A DNA stretch of 64,000 bases from Comamonas odontotermitis (GCF_014207855.1 NZ_JACHKZ010000008.1:1-64000); one strand, 5' to 3'. Shown: positions 17,477 to 27,099, numbered from the stretch's first letter. Notes: generated from the sequence alone by a model not told the origin. Numbers and translations: made by a program.

Positions 17477-18265
17477 ATGGTTCAGTGGAATGCCCAACTC
17501 TACAGCCGCTTTGAGGACGAGCGTACGCGCCCGGCCGCCGAGCTGCTGGCGCGCGTGCCCCTGGCTGATGATGCGGCGTATGTCGTAGACATTGGCTGCG
17601 GCCCGGGCAATTCCACCGAACTTTTGGCCCGGCGCTTTGTGCATGCACAGGTGCTGGGTGTCGATAATTCGCAGGAGATGCTTACGGCTGCGCGTGCGCG
17701 CCTTGCGAATGCCCGTTTCGATCTGGCAGATATCGCCAGTTGGCAGCCTCAAACGATCAATGGCCGTTTGCCCGACCTGATCTTTGCCAATGCAGCACTG
17801 CAATGGGTGCCGGATCATGGACAGCTTTTCCCGCGCCTGCTCAATATGCTTGCGCCTGGCGGCGTGCTGGCCATCCAGATGCCGGACAACCGCGAAGAGC
17901 CTACGCACCGCCTGATGCGTGCGGTGGCTGCTGAGCAACCATGGGCAGACAGCATCGGTGATCCGCATGCGGTTCGCACCGATCTGCTCGGATTGAATGA
18001 CTACTACGATTTGTTGGCCCGTGACGCACAGGTGGATGTGTGGCGCACGGCGTACCAGCACCCAATGGACAGTGCCGAGGCCATTGTCCAATGGGTCCGT
18101 GGCACCGGACTGCGTCCGTTCCTGGAGCCTTTGAATCCCGAGCTGCAAGCCAGCTTTCTGAGTGAATACACCAGCCGTATCGACGCGGCCTACGACAAGC
18201 GCAGCGATGGCAAGCGCCTGCTGGCTTTCCCTCGCTTGTTTTTGGTGGCTCGCCGCCCCAACTAA
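17477..18265 (+). CDS. tam: Trans-aconitate 2-methyltransferase
   Basis: A 262-residue class I SAM-dependent methyltransferase. WNAQLYSRFEDERTRPAAELL at the N-terminus, VVDIGCGPGNSTELLARRF (SAM-binding motif I, about residues 35-53), and FANAALQWVPDH are hallmarks of Tam. The enzyme methylates trans-aconitate, an aconitase inhibitor formed spontaneously from cis-aconitate, so its place a few genes before acnB is biologically sensible. It starts 18 bases after mdh and its stop overlaps the next start by one base (TAATG). Confidence 0.9.
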   Translation: MVQWNAQLYSRFEDERTRPAAELLARVPLADDAAYVVDIGCGPGNSTELLARRFVHAQVLGVDNSQEMLTAARARLANARFDLADIASWQPQTINGRLPDLIFANAALQWVPDHGQLFPRLLNMLAPGGVLAIQMPDNREEPTHRLMRAVAAEQPWADSIGDPHAVRTDLLGLNDYYDLLARDAQVDVWRTAYQHPMDSAEAIVQWVRGTGLRPFLEPLNPELQASFLSEYTSRIDAAYDKRSDGKRLLAFPRLFLVARRPN

Positions 18266-19260
18266 TGTCTGACATGAGCGTTTCTGCCATCCATCCCGCA
18301 CAGGTTCTGCTTGGCGCCCAGGGCGGGGCCCTGAGCCTGCCGGTATGCGACCACTACAGTGGCGTGGAAGAACGCATGCGCAAGAGCCTGGCCTTGCAGG
18401 CAGAGATGATGGCCGAGTTTGGCCGCTGCGTGTTCGATGTGACGCTGGACTGCGAAGATGGTGCTGCTGTCGGGCAGGAGGCAGCGCATGCCCGGCTGGT
18501 GGTATCCCTGGTCAACGGTGCAGTACCGGGTGCACGGGTGGCAGCGCGCGTGCATGCGGTGGATCATCCGTCATTCGCGGATGACATCGCCATGATCGCA
18601 GGCGAAGCGGGGCACAGGCTCTGCCACATCATGCTGCCCAAGGTGGAATCCGTGGACGACGTGGTGCAGGCAGAAAAGCTGCTCCAGCGTGCAACCGGTG
18701 CGGATGTGCCGCTGCATGTTCTGATCGAATCGCCGCAGGCCGTGCACCGCGCTTTTGAGATTGCGGCGCACCCGCGCGTGCAAAGCATCAGCTTTGGGTT
18801 GATGGATTTCGTCTCGGCCCACGGTGGCGCGATTCCTTCCAGCGCCATGGGCGTGCAAGGGCAGTTTGCGCATCCGTTGGTCGTGCGGGCCAAGCTTGAA
18901 ATTGCCGCTGCCTGTCATGCCTATGGCAAGGTGCCGTCGCATTGTGTGGTAACAGAGTTTAAAAATCCTGACGCGATGCAGCAGGCTGCGCATCGAGCGG
19001 CCAGTGAGTTTGGCTATACCCGCATGTGGAGCATTCACCCGGCGCAGATCCGCCCCATCCTGCAGGCATTTGCCCCGGCTGAGGCGGAAGTGACACTGGC
19101 AGCGCGCATTGTGCGGGCTGCGGCAGATGCGCAATGGGCCCCGATCAGTGTGGATGGCGTGTTGCACGACCGCGCCAGTTATCGTTACTTTTGGCAAGTT
19201 TTGGAGCGTGCTGCGCAAACGGGTTGCCCGTTGCCGGGTACAGTGCGGGAGTGGCTGTAG
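18265..19260 (+). CDS. HpcH/HpaI aldolase / citrate lyase beta-like CoA ester lyase
   Basis: A 331-residue protein of the CitE-like family. It carries CVFDVTLDCEDGAAVG (metal-binding acidic motif, about residues 52-67), MLPKVESVDDVV, VLIESPQAVHRAFEIA, FGLMDFVSAHG and WSIHPAQI. Family members include citramalyl-CoA, malyl-CoA and malate-type lyases/thioesterases; the lyase partner subunits CitD and CitF are absent here, so this is a stand-alone CitE-like enzyme. It is translationally coupled to tam. Confidence 0.85.
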   Translation: MSDMSVSAIHPAQVLLGAQGGALSLPVCDHYSGVEERMRKSLALQAEMMAEFGRCVFDVTLDCEDGAAVGQEAAHARLVVSLVNGAVPGARVAARVHAVDHPSFADDIAMIAGEAGHRLCHIMLPKVESVDDVVQAEKLLQRATGADVPLHVLIESPQAVHRAFEIAAHPRVQSISFGLMDFVSAHGGAIPSSAMGVQGQFAHPLVVRAKLEIAAACHAYGKVPSHCVVTEFKNPDAMQQAAHRAASEFGYTRMWSIHPAQIRPILQAFAPAEAEVTLAARIVRAAADAQWAPISVDGVLHDRASYRYFWQVLERAAQTGCPLPGTVREWL

Positions 19261-19320
19261 CCAAGTTCGGCCGGCCTATTCTCAATCTGTTTCTTGCGTT
19301 GTATTGCGGGAGTTGTAGTT

Positions 19321-19914
19321 ATGAAAAATCGCGTGATTTCGTTGTTGGTGCTGGCCCCTGCGCTGGCCTTGGTTCAAGTGGGCGCGCACGCCGCTGAAAA
19401 GAAGCCTGCCAAACCTGCAGCCACCACTGCCAAGAAGGCCGCAGCCCCTGCCAAGAAGACAACTGCCAAAAAATCCACCGCCAAGAAGGGCGCTGCCGTG
19501 GCCGCTGGCGCAGGTGCCGTGGCGGTTGGCTCTGCCGCCGCCATCCCCACACAGCAGACGCTCACGCCTGCCGAGCTGGCCATTGCCGAGCAGGTCTACC
19601 AGGGCCGCATCAGCTGCGAGTTGGGCGCGTCGGTCAGCATTGCCAAGGACTCGGTCAACCCAGGCTACTTCTTTGTGGAAGGCAAGGGCTTCAAGTACCA
19701 CATGTCGCCCGTTTCCACCTCCACCGGCACGGTGCGCCTGGAAGATGCCAAGGCGGGCGCCATGTGGTTGCAAGTGGCCAACAAATCCATGCTCATCAAC
19801 CGCAAGCTCGGCCAGCGCATGGCTGATGAGTGCATGAGCCCAGAACAGAACCAAGTGGCCGAAGCCATCAAGAAAAACCCCCCCGCCGCCTTGTTTGAAG
19901 GCAACGGCCGCTGA
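19321..19914 (+). CDS. Exported protein with lysine/alanine-rich linker, function unknown
   Basis: A 197-residue protein. Residues 1-22 form a signal peptide ([20 protein letters not shown]). Then comes a roughly 50-residue low-complexity stretch of [13 protein letters not shown] and similar units resembling histone-H1 tails, followed by a compact domain of about 120 residues with two Cys (ISCELGA and DECMS). GGGAG lies 7 bases before the ATG at 19321. It sits between the CitE-like gene and acnB, 71 bases before the latter. I do not recognise the domain; a periplasmic or surface role is inferred from the signal peptide. Confidence 0.7.
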   Translation: MKNRVISLLVLAPALALVQVGAHAAEKKPAKPAATTAKKAAAPAKKTTAKKSTAKKGAAVAAGAGAVAVGSAAAIPTQQTLTPAELAIAEQVYQGRISCELGASVSIAKDSVNPGYFFVEGKGFKYHMSPVSTSTGTVRLEDAKAGAMWLQVANKSMLINRKLGQRMADECMSPEQNQVAEAIKKNPPAALFEGNGR

Positions 19915-19985
19915 TCCTTGTCAGCGGCGCGGATGCAGCAGGCACGGCGCGCGCCCCACCATTGAAACAGAGAACCGGAGTAAGT

Positions 19986-22571
19986 ATGTTGAAAGCCTAC
20001 CGCGACCATGTGGCTGAACGCGCCGCACTGGGCATTCCCCCGCTGCCATTGGATGCCAAGCAGGTTGCCGAGCTGATCGAGCTGATCAAGAACCCTCCCG
20101 CCGGTGAAGACGCTTTCCTGCTGGATTTGCTCACCCACCGTGTGCCGCCAGGCGTGGACGATGCTGCCAAGGTCAAGGCGTCTTTCCTGGCTGCCGTTGC
20201 GCATGGCGACATCAAGGTCGCTCTGATCTCCAAGGCCAAGGCGACCGAGCTGCTGGGAACCATGGTGGGCGGCTACAACGTGCAGCCGCTGATCGAATTG
20301 CTGGACGACGCTGAAGTTGCCGCCGTGGCTGCCGATGCGCTCAAGAAGACCTTGTTGATGTTTGATTACTTCAACGACGTCGCCACCAAGGCCAAGGCTG
20401 GCAATGCCAAGGCCAAGGAAGTGATGCAGAGCTGGGCCGATGCCGAATGGTTCACCTCGCGCCCCAAGGTCGAAGAAAAGATCACGGTCACCGTGTTCAA
20501 GGTGCCTGGCGAAACCAACACCGACGATTTGTCGCCTGCACCCGATGCCTGGAGCCGTCCCGACATTCCGCTGCACTACCTGGCGATGCTGAAGAACACC
20601 CGTCCCGATGCGGCCTTCAAGCCCGAGGAAGATGGCAAGCGCGGCCCGATGCAGTTCATTGACGACCTGAAGAAGAAGGGCCACCTCGTCGCCTATGTGG
20701 GCGATGTGGTTGGCACCGGCTCTTCGCGCAAGTCGGCCACCAACTCCATCATCTGGGCAACTGGCATGGACATCCCCTTTGTGCCCAACAAGCGCTTTGG
20801 TGGTGTGACGCTGGGCGGCAAGATTGCCCCGATCTTCTTCAACACGCAGGAAGACTCGGGCTCGCTGCCGATTGAAGTCGATGTCTCGAAGATGGAAATG
20901 GGTGATGTGCTCGACATCTTCCCGTACGAAGGCAAGGTCGAAAAGAATGGCGCAAAAATCGCTGACTTCGCCCTCAAGAGCGACGTGTTGCTCGACGAAG
21001 TGCAAGCCGGTGGCCGTATCAACCTGATCATCGGCCGCTCGCTGACGGCCAAGGCCCGCGAAACCCTGGGCCTGCCTGCCTCTACCGCCTTCCGCCTGCC
21101 GCAAGCCCCTGCTGCATCCAATGCAGGCTTCACGCTGGCGCAGAAGATGGTGGGCCGTGCCTGCGGTCTGCCAGAAGGCCAGGGCATTCGCCCCGGTACC
21201 TACTGCGAGCCTCGCATGACCACCGTGGGTTCGCAAGACACCACCGGCCCGATGACCCGCGATGAGCTCAAGGACCTGGCTTGCCTGGGCTTCTCGGCTG
21301 ACATGGTGATGCAGTCCTTCTGCCACACGGCGGCCTATCCCAAGCCCGTGGACGTGAAAACCCACCGCGAGCTGCCTGCCTTCATCTCCAACCGTGGCGG
21401 CGTGGCCCTGCGCCCTGGCGACGGCGTGATCCACAGCTGGCTCAACCGCCTGCTGCTGCCCGATACCGTGGGTACCGGCGGCGACTCGCACACGCGCTTC
21501 CCCATTGGCATCTCGTTCCCCGCAGGCTCGGGCCTGGTGGCCTTCGGTGCCGCCACCGGCGTGATGCCTCTGGACATGCCTGAATCCGTGCTGGTGCGCT
21601 TCAAGGGCGAAATGCAGCCCGGCGTGACGCTGCGCGATCTGGTGCATGCGATTCCTCTGTACGCCATCAAGGCTGGTTTACTGACCGTGGCCAAGGCAGG
21701 CAAGAAGAACATCTTCTCGGGTAAGGTTCTCGAAATCGAAGGTCTGCCCAACCTGAAGGTGGAGCAGGCATTCGAGCTGTCCGACGCTTCGGCAGAGCGC
21801 TCGGCCGCTGGCTGCACGATCAAGCTCAACCCCGAGCCGATCAAGGAGTACCTGACCTCGAACATCGTTCTGATGAAGAACATGATCGCCGATGGCTACG
21901 CCGACGCCAAGACGCTGCAGCGCCGCATCGAGAAGGTGGAAGCCTGGCTTGCCAAGCCTGACCTGCTCGAAGCCGACAAGGACGCCGAGTACGCCGCCGT
22001 GATTGAGATCGATCTGGCCGATATCAAGGAGCCTATCGTCTGCTGCCCCAACGACCCGGACGACGCCAAGTTCCTGTCCGAAGTGGCGGGCACCAAGATC
22101 GATGAAGCCTTCATCGGTTCGTGCATGACCAACATCGGCCACTTCCGCGCTGCGGCCAAGCTGCTGGGCGGCCAGCGTGACATCCCCGTCAAGCTGTGGG
22201 TGGCGCCGCCAACCAAGATGGACCAGAGCGAGCTGATCAAGGAAGGCCATTACGCCGCCTTTGGTACCGCTGGTGCACGTACCGAAATGCCCGGCTGCTC
22301 GCTGTGCATGGGCAACCAGGCCCAGGTGCGTGAAGGTGCGACGGTGATCTCCACCTCTACCCGCAACTTCCCCAACCGTCTGGGCAAGAACACCAATGTG
22401 TTCCTGGGCTCGGCCGAGCTGGCTGCGATTGCATCGCGCATTGGCAAGCTGCCTACCAAGGAAGAGTACCTGCAGGAAATGGGCGTGATCGATGCCGACA
22501 AGGCTTCGGTGTACCGCTACATGAACTTCAACGAAATCTCCGAGTACGCAGAAGTCGCAGAGAAGGTCTGA
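19986..22571 (+). CDS. acnB: Bifunctional aconitate hydratase 2 / 2-methylisocitrate dehydratase
   Basis: An 861-residue AcnB. The N-terminal HEAT-like domain ([21 protein letters not shown]), the swivel domain ([19 protein letters not shown]) and the catalytic part with cluster cysteines in [11 protein letters not shown] and [13 protein letters not shown] are present, as is [21 protein letters not shown]. It interconverts citrate and isocitrate. CCGGAG is 6 bases before the ATG at 19986. Its large terminator ends the plus-strand TCA series. Confidence 0.97.
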   Translation: MLKAYRDHVAERAALGIPPLPLDAKQVAELIELIKNPPAGEDAFLLDLLTHRVPPGVDDAAKVKASFLAAVAHGDIKVALISKAKATELLGTMVGGYNVQPLIELLDDAEVAAVAADALKKTLLMFDYFNDVATKAKAGNAKAKEVMQSWADAEWFTSRPKVEEKITVTVFKVPGETNTDDLSPAPDAWSRPDIPLHYLAMLKNTRPDAAFKPEEDGKRGPMQFIDDLKKKGHLVAYVGDVVGTGSSRKSATNSIIWATGMDIPFVPNKRFGGVTLGGKIAPIFFNTQEDSGSLPIEVDVSKMEMGDVLDIFPYEGKVEKNGAKIADFALKSDVLLDEVQAGGRINLIIGRSLTAKARETLGLPASTAFRLPQAPAASNAGFTLAQKMVGRACGLPEGQGIRPGTYCEPRMTTVGSQDTTGPMTRDELKDLACLGFSADMVMQSFCHTAAYPKPVDVKTHRELPAFISNRGGVALRPGDGVIHSWLNRLLLPDTVGTGGDSHTRFPIGISFPAGSGLVAFGAATGVMPLDMPESVLVRFKGEMQPGVTLRDLVHAIPLYAIKAGLLTVAKAGKKNIFSGKVLEIEGLPNLKVEQAFELSDASAERSAAGCTIKLNPEPIKEYLTSNIVLMKNMIADGYADAKTLQRRIEKVEAWLAKPDLLEADKDAEYAAVIEIDLADIKEPIVCCPNDPDDAKFLSEVAGTKIDEAFIGSCMTNIGHFRAAAKLLGGQRDIPVKLWVAPPTKMDQSELIKEGHYAAFGTAGARTEMPGCSLCMGNQAQVREGATVISTSTRNFPNRLGKNTNVFLGSAELAAIASRIGKLPTKEEYLQEMGVIDADKASVYRYMNFNEISEYAEVAEKV

Positions 22572-22630
22572 TGCCCTGCGGCCCAAGGGCTGCTGCAGCA
22601 CTGAGCTGCAATAATTGCCAGGGCTCATAG

Positions 22631-22665
22631 AAAACCCCGCCAGATGATGTCTGGCGGGGTTTTTC
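22631..22665 (+). terminator. Strong intrinsic terminator after acnB
   Basis: A perfect 14-bp stem (22631-22644 with 22650-22663) around a TGATG loop, with A-rich 5' and T-rich 3' sides, so it could work in both directions. Confidence 0.93.
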
Positions 22666-23296
22666 ATTGCGAGGGCAGGAGCTCTGTATTGGGCCTGCGC
22701 AGCTTGCGCAATCAGGAGTCGTGCGCTCCATCCGCAGCCGGCATGGCGGCCCACGTAGGTTCTCGGTGTGAGTTATTTTTGGAAAGTAAGAATAGTTTCT
22801 GTACGCATCCTCTTTGAGAGGGAGCCTGCTGCAGTAATTGGCAAGTACCGACTTGTTGCAGGTAACGCCCTTTCTCTCTCACTTACCAACTCAAAGCCTG
22901 CCAATTGGCCTGCGCGAGCTACTCCTGCAAACGCAAGTTGGTGAGCCTGAGTAGCCACTTCCTCAAGGGCTCTAGCGCCTTAAAGTACAAAAGACTCAAT
23001 GAGAAGGATTCAACACTCGCTGAGAAGCAACGGCCGAGCTCTCGTAGGTGAATTGTCCCGGGCTCCGAGGGGGCTGTTTGGTTTAGGTCAGGCCACTAGC
23101 ACGGTGGCCTGGCTAGCGAGTTACGTACCTGGCAAAGAGGCCGAGCTCGCTCAGATAGCAGCTTGCGACCCAGAGCAGACCTAACGCCCAGCAGAAAGCG
23201 GTCTATCTCCTTGCACAGAAAAGCGTGCTGCTCCTTGCTAAAGGACTGTTTGGCTGATCAAGTACACCACACAAGCAAACTGCTGAGACTTTGCTC
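22666..23296. other. 631-base stretch without a supported gene
   Basis: Only short frames of about 60 codons occur, on both strands, without Shine-Dalgarno or family features. The stretch is visibly less GC-rich than its neighbours and holds several inverted repeats: AATTGGCA near 22836 with TGCCAATT near 22900, and AGGCCAC/GTGGCCT near 23089-23109. It may be decayed coding DNA or the edge of a transferred segment. Confidence 0.5.
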
Positions 23297-23794
23297 TTAG
23301 CGCTCCCGAAGTATTCCCCTAGTTCTTGCCCAATCAACTACCTTTTGGGAGCTAGCGACCTTGTACTTGAAGTCGCCAGCTTTACTTTGCCACCTTAGGG
23401 TCTTTCCATTCACCTCAAATGTAAGTTGGTGCCGCCGGGGACCTAGGAACAGACCTCCCCCTAACACCAGAAGGAGAGCCAAAGCGCCAACTGGAACCCT
23501 TGTTCCTGGGGCGACCTCCGAGGTAAGAATAAAAAGAACTAGCGTCACAAAGATAGCACCAATGAGCATCGGCCAAATGGCGAGCCTTTTTTTGTAGCGC
23601 ACTGAAGTGAGCGACGAAGTAGGAAATTGCAGTAGCTCATAGGGAGTCATTGCCAATTCCTTTCGTTTCACGAACAGAATTCTTTCGCTCGACACGCTAG
23701 CGACCTGGTTCACATTCTTGGAGTATTCATCAGGATAGACCAATGTTGCGACGTGCTCAGCCTCGTCGTTGATAGATGCGTTGTTAGCACTCAT
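23297..23794 (-). CDS. Hypothetical membrane protein
   Basis: A 165-residue protein with two adjacent hydrophobic segments (LAIWPMLIGAIFVTLVLFIL and VGALALLLVLGGGLFLG, about residues 70-115). The soluble front half looks beta-rich and the short tail (LTFEVNGKTLRWQSKAGDFKYKV) also reads as a beta-sheet. This resembles small PH-like or DUF6232-type membrane proteins, but I cannot assign a family. Codon use is less GC-biased than in the flanking genes. No partner gene is near. Confidence 0.6.
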   Translation of the reverse strand: MSANNASINDEAEHVATLVYPDEYSKNVNQVASVSSERILFVKRKELAMTPYELLQFPTSSLTSVRYKKRLAIWPMLIGAIFVTLVLFILTSEVAPGTRVPVGALALLLVLGGGLFLGPRRHQLTFEVNGKTLRWQSKAGDFKYKVASSQKVVDWARTRGILRER

Positions 23795-23987
23795 GTTCTG
23801 TAAATTTAACTTTGATTCAGGATTTCTGTCTGCTTATGGCCGATGGACTTCATCCTAACCTCGAATGCTCAAGCTTCGCACGCGACCAGGCCGGCCAGCT
23901 TCCCCTACGGGCCGAACGGCCAGAATGCACGCGTAGACAGTGTGAGGGTCGATTCTCAATTTGCATGCAGTGAGAAAATTTGCAAGA

Positions 23988-24845
23988 TCAATGAGAACCT
24001 ACAGCCCGCATGTTCGCCAAAGCCGTTTTGGTTGCGGCATCTGCGGGAAAGAAGGACTCAACCGCCAGCTCCTGCAAGGTGACATCCACTGGAGTGCCGA
24101 AGATGGTGATGGTGCTGATGAAGCTCAGCTTTCCCAAAGAGGTGTGCAGCTCGAAGGGGACGGCAATGTGGCTGCCAGGGGCAGTACCGTGCGAGGCGTC
24201 TTCGTCGCCCTGGCAGGGGTAGGTGGCGATCTCGTCATGCAGGGCCTGCAACTGGTGGTCGGCCGTTGCTGCAATCTGTTGCTGCAGGCGGTGTAGAAGG
24301 TGGGCGCGCCACTGCGCGGCATTGGCCAAGCGCGGGCCCAGCCCTTCGGGGTGGAGGCTCAGGCGCAGAACGTTCACCGGAGGCGCCAGCAGGTGCGGCG
24401 CAACGCCTTCGAGCAGCAGCGGCACGATGGCATTGGCGGCTACCAGATTCCAGTGCCGATCCACCGCGAGCGCGGGGTTGGGCTCATGGCCTTGGAGCAC
24501 CAGTTCCACAGCCTGGCGCGCGGCTGCCAGATCGGGGTGGTTTAAGGGGCGAGCCTGGTACATGGGGGCAAAGCCTGCAGCCACCAGCAGCGCATTGCGC
24601 TCACGCAGCGGCACCGACAGGCGTTCGGCCAGGCGCAGCACCATCTCGCGGCTGGGCTGTGCGCGCCCGGTTTCCACATAGCTCAGGTGCCGGGTCGAAA
24701 TATCGGCTTCGAGCGCCAGGCCTTGCTGGCTCAACCGGCGGTGCTGGCGCCAGTGGCGCAGGTGCTCGCCAAATGGGGCACGGGCACCTGGTGGCGCAGC
24801 GGGTGCACGAGATGCATGAGAGGAGGGCGCGGTACTGGTGTTCAT
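23988..24845 (-). CDS. XRE-type regulator with MmyB-like ligand-binding domain
   Basis: A 285-residue protein. The helix-turn-helix is RLSQQGLALEADISTRHLSYVETGRAQPSREMVLRLAERL (broken across about residues 38-77). The rest matches the MmyB-like/PAS-type ligand domain common in such regulators (YQARPLNHPDLAAARQAVE and HWNLVAANA). Divergent from the small membrane protein at 24986, which is a likely target because such regulators usually control the adjacent gene. Confidence 0.85.
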   Translation of the reverse strand: MNTSTAPSSHASRAPAAPPGARAPFGEHLRHWRQHRRLSQQGLALEADISTRHLSYVETGRAQPSREMVLRLAERLSVPLRERNALLVAAGFAPMYQARPLNHPDLAAARQAVELVLQGHEPNPALAVDRHWNLVAANAIVPLLLEGVAPHLLAPPVNVLRLSLHPEGLGPRLANAAQWRAHLLHRLQQQIAATADHQLQALHDEIATYPCQGDEDASHGTAPGSHIAVPFELHTSLGKLSFISTITIFGTPVDVTLQELAVESFFPADAATKTALANMRAVGSH

Positions 24846-24985
24846 GTCTGCATCGTAGTGGCAACCGCGAAGAGCGCGCCATGACCTGCGAGGTTATCGA
24901 CGCAGTGCGTGTGGATGGGAATCATGGAGCCCAGCAGCCGGTACAGGACTGGCCGCAGACCTTCTTCATTCAACAGGAGTCTTTC

Positions 24986-25408
24986 ATGTCCGTCTTTGCT
25001 TCTTCCCGGTTCTTGCCCCGTGTGATGTGGGCCGATGCAGCATCCTGTGCGGGTACAGGGATTGTCCAACTGGCTTTTACGCAACCGTTGGCCGGTGTGA
25101 CGGGCCTGCCGTCATCCTTGCTGGCCGGGACAGGCCTCTTTTTGCTGGCCTATGCCTTGGCCGCGGGTTGGATGGCACGCCGCCAGCCTGCGCCGCGCAC
25201 ACTGATCGGCCTGGTTGCCCTGAGCAACCTGGGCTGGGCACTGGCTTGCGCGGTGCTGGTCTGGGGATCCAGCCTGGTATTGAGCGGCTGGGGTGTTGCG
25301 TGGGTGGCGGTGCAAGCGGTTGTGGTGCTGGTTCTGGCCGATCTGCAGTGGATGGGCTTGCGCGCCACGCGGCAGGTAGCACTGCATGGGCAGCAGGCTG
25401 CCGCCTGA
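24986..25408 (+). CDS. Small four-helix membrane protein
   Basis: A 140-residue protein with about four hydrophobic helices (from FTQPLAGVTGLPSSLLAGTG to VAVQAVVVLVLADLQWMG). CAGGAG lies 6-7 bases before the ATG. The open frame extends far upstream through the reverse strand of the regulator gene, which is not meaningful. It resembles unnamed 4-TM proteins found next to MmyB-like regulators; function not known. Confidence 0.7.
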   Translation: MSVFASSRFLPRVMWADAASCAGTGIVQLAFTQPLAGVTGLPSSLLAGTGLFLLAYALAAGWMARRQPAPRTLIGLVALSNLGWALACAVLVWGSSLVLSGWGVAWVAVQAVVVLVLADLQWMGLRATRQVALHGQQAAA

Positions 25409-25535
25409 GCAGCACTGCAAGCCGCCGCGCACTCGTCTGGCAAACCATTGCAGGGCCGTGGAAGAAAGGGCCTACCAAGGAGGAAAGCGCGGCACCCTGC
25501 TGCGCTCACCGTCCAGCCATCAATGCATCAACGCA

Positions 25536-25832
25536 CTAATGCAGCTTGACTTCAAAAAACGCTTCTTCTACCGCGATGTCACGAAAGCCTGCAAACCGGG
25601 CGCGTTCAAAGGCCTTGAGCCAGCTGCGAGCCAACTGCTCCTGGCCAGGGCTGATCTCATCAGCGCCTTCTGCAGCGCTGCTCCACGCTTCCCATGCCTC
25701 CACCAGCGCTTGTTCCGAAGGGAACTGGCGCTGCAGCTCTTTGACAAAACGCGCTTCCGCCTTGCTGCGCAGCGCCGGTTCAATGCCCTGGCAATCCTGC
25801 AGATGGGCTTCGATCAGGGTGACAGTTTCCAT
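25536..25832 (-). CDS. Orphan 98-residue acidic protein under tandem LexA boxes
   Basis: The predicted protein is METVTLIEAHL... to ...FFEVKLH, mostly helical by composition, rich in Glu, Ala and Gln, with one Cys and no signal peptide or membrane segment. I do not recognise the family; it does not look like SulA, YebG, DinI or UmuD. An upstream ATG would read through both LexA boxes, so 25832 is chosen, although no good Shine-Dalgarno precedes it and only 10 bases separate the ATG from the nearest box. Its regulation makes an SOS role likely (inference). Confidence 0.68.
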   Translation of the reverse strand: METVTLIEAHLQDCQGIEPALRSKAEARFVKELQRQFPSEQALVEAWEAWSSAAEGADEISPGQEQLARSWLKAFERARFAGFRDIAVEEAFFEVKLH

Positions 25833-25842
25833 GGATGAATAT

Positions 25843-25858
25843 CTGTATATAAAAACAG
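25843..25858. promoter_or_regulatory. LexA (SOS) box, proximal
   Basis: CTGTATATAAAAACAG fits CTGT-N8-ACAG with an AT-only centre. It ends 10 bases before the start of the 98-residue gene on the minus strand. Confidence 0.85.
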
Positions 25859-25877
25859 TGCTGAGTATCTTATGAAA

Positions 25878-25893
25878 CTGTTTATTTGTACAG
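25878..25893. promoter_or_regulatory. LexA (SOS) box, distal
   Basis: CTGTTTATTTGTACAG also fits CTGT-N8-ACAG. It lies 35 bases from the proximal box, centre to centre. Tandem operators usually mean tight, co-operative repression. Confidence 0.75.
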
Positions 25894-25982
25894 GTATTCA
25901 CGCCATTTTTTGCTGCGCATTCGCTGGGGTAGGGCGTTTGCAAGGTATTCAGTCCGCCAGGCGATGATCACATCGCTCGTGC

Positions 25983-26894
25983 CTATGGCTGCGGTACAGC
26001 GCCTTTGCCAATGGCGCTGACGGCAGCGCGCAAGTTGTGCAGCAGGTCCTGCACCAGGGCGTTGTCTGGCTGGCTGCGCCAGATTGCCAGCAGCTCGGAC
26101 AAGGGGTGCTGGCCCTGCAGCGGCCTGAATACGAGCCGTGGCATGCCTACGCGCTGCAAGGCGGCAGGGACGATGGCGGTTCCCTGATTGTGGGATACCA
26201 GCGAGAGTACGGACAGCCAGTGCCGCACTTCGTGGCGAATCTCCGGGGCAAAGCCATGGGCCATGCACATCTGGTAGATGCGCTGGTGGTAGACCGGCGA
26301 GACGGCGCTGGAAAAAAGAATCAGGCGCTCGTCCTTCAGGCGCGCCAGATCGATTTCCGGCGCTCCTGCCAATGCATGGCCCTCGGGCAGGCAGGCGACG
26401 AAGGCTTCCTCCATCAGCAACTGGTTGACAATGCCTTCGGGCAGCAGAATGCTGTGTACCAGCCCCAGATCAAGCCGGCCTTGCTGCAGGCCTTGCACCT
26501 GCTCGGCACTGTTGAGTTCGAGCATGTCCACGCGCACCTGCGGGTGCTGCGCCTGAAAGGCTGCAAGTGCCTGTGGCACGCCACGGTACAAGGCCGATCC
26601 GACAAAACCCAGCCGCAGGTGGCCGCGCACGCCGTGGCCCACATCACGCGTCTCCTGCACCGCTTGCTGGGACAGCGTGAGCAGTTGCCGGGCGCGGGGC
26701 AGCAGGTGCTCGCCCGCAGGCGTCAGGCGCACGCCTTTGCTGGTGCGCTCGAACAGCTGGGCGCCAATTTCCTCTTCCAGCTGCTTGATGGCCACCGACA
26801 GCGGCGGCTGCGATATGGACAGGCGCCTGGCCGCGCGGCTGAAATGCAGTTCTTCGGCCAGGGTGGCAAAGTAGTTGAGAAGGCGCAGTTCCAT
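25983..26894 (-). CDS. LysR family transcriptional regulator
   Basis: A 303-residue LysR protein. The N-terminal helix-turn-helix (MELRLLNYFATLAEELHFSRAARRL type, residues 1-60) and a substrate-binding domain beginning at GHLRLGFVGSALYRGVP are clear, with similarity to CatR/CbnR-like regulators of aromatic and short-chain acid catabolism. It is divergent from the acyl-CoA dehydrogenase gene at 27100 and probably regulates the acd-bug-caiB series with an acyl or aromatic acid as inducer (inference). Confidence 0.9.
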   Translation of the reverse strand: MELRLLNYFATLAEELHFSRAARRLSISQPPLSVAIKQLEEEIGAQLFERTSKGVRLTPAGEHLLPRARQLLTLSQQAVQETRDVGHGVRGHLRLGFVGSALYRGVPQALAAFQAQHPQVRVDMLELNSAEQVQGLQQGRLDLGLVHSILLPEGIVNQLLMEEAFVACLPEGHALAGAPEIDLARLKDERLILFSSAVSPVYHQRIYQMCMAHGFAPEIRHEVRHWLSVLSLVSHNQGTAIVPAALQRVGMPRLVFRPLQGQHPLSELLAIWRSQPDNALVQDLLHNLRAAVSAIGKGAVPQP

Positions 26895-26956
26895 GCTGTC
26901 TCCTTGAATCTAGGCTCCTCCGTCCACGATTTGCTCCATGGCACGGGGAACATATT

Positions 26957-26969
26957 CATATTTAATATG
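26957..26969. promoter_or_regulatory. Palindrome CATATTTAATATG, candidate LysR operator
   Basis: A perfect inverted repeat (CATATT-T-AATATG) in the AT-rich gap between the LysR gene and the divergent dehydrogenase gene. It sits 63 bases upstream of the regulator's start and contains a T-N11-A pattern. Confidence 0.5.
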
Positions 26970-27099
26970 TATTGATCAAGATTTTAATAATATTTGACGC
27001 GAATCGTTGTGGGTGCTGAAATTCACCGATCAAACACTGGCTGCACCGCGGGCTCCAAGGTGGAACTGTGGCGACAGACCAGCTTTTCAGGAGACGTGC

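Noticed and set aside
22773-23184. Two frames of about 61 codons on opposite strands as genes
   Set aside because: No Shine-Dalgarno, no family features, and both lie in a composition-biased stretch.
23180-23296. Integron attC-like site (CCTAACGCCC)
   Set aside because: No matching GTTRRRY partner at suitable distance, and no integrase gene in the window.
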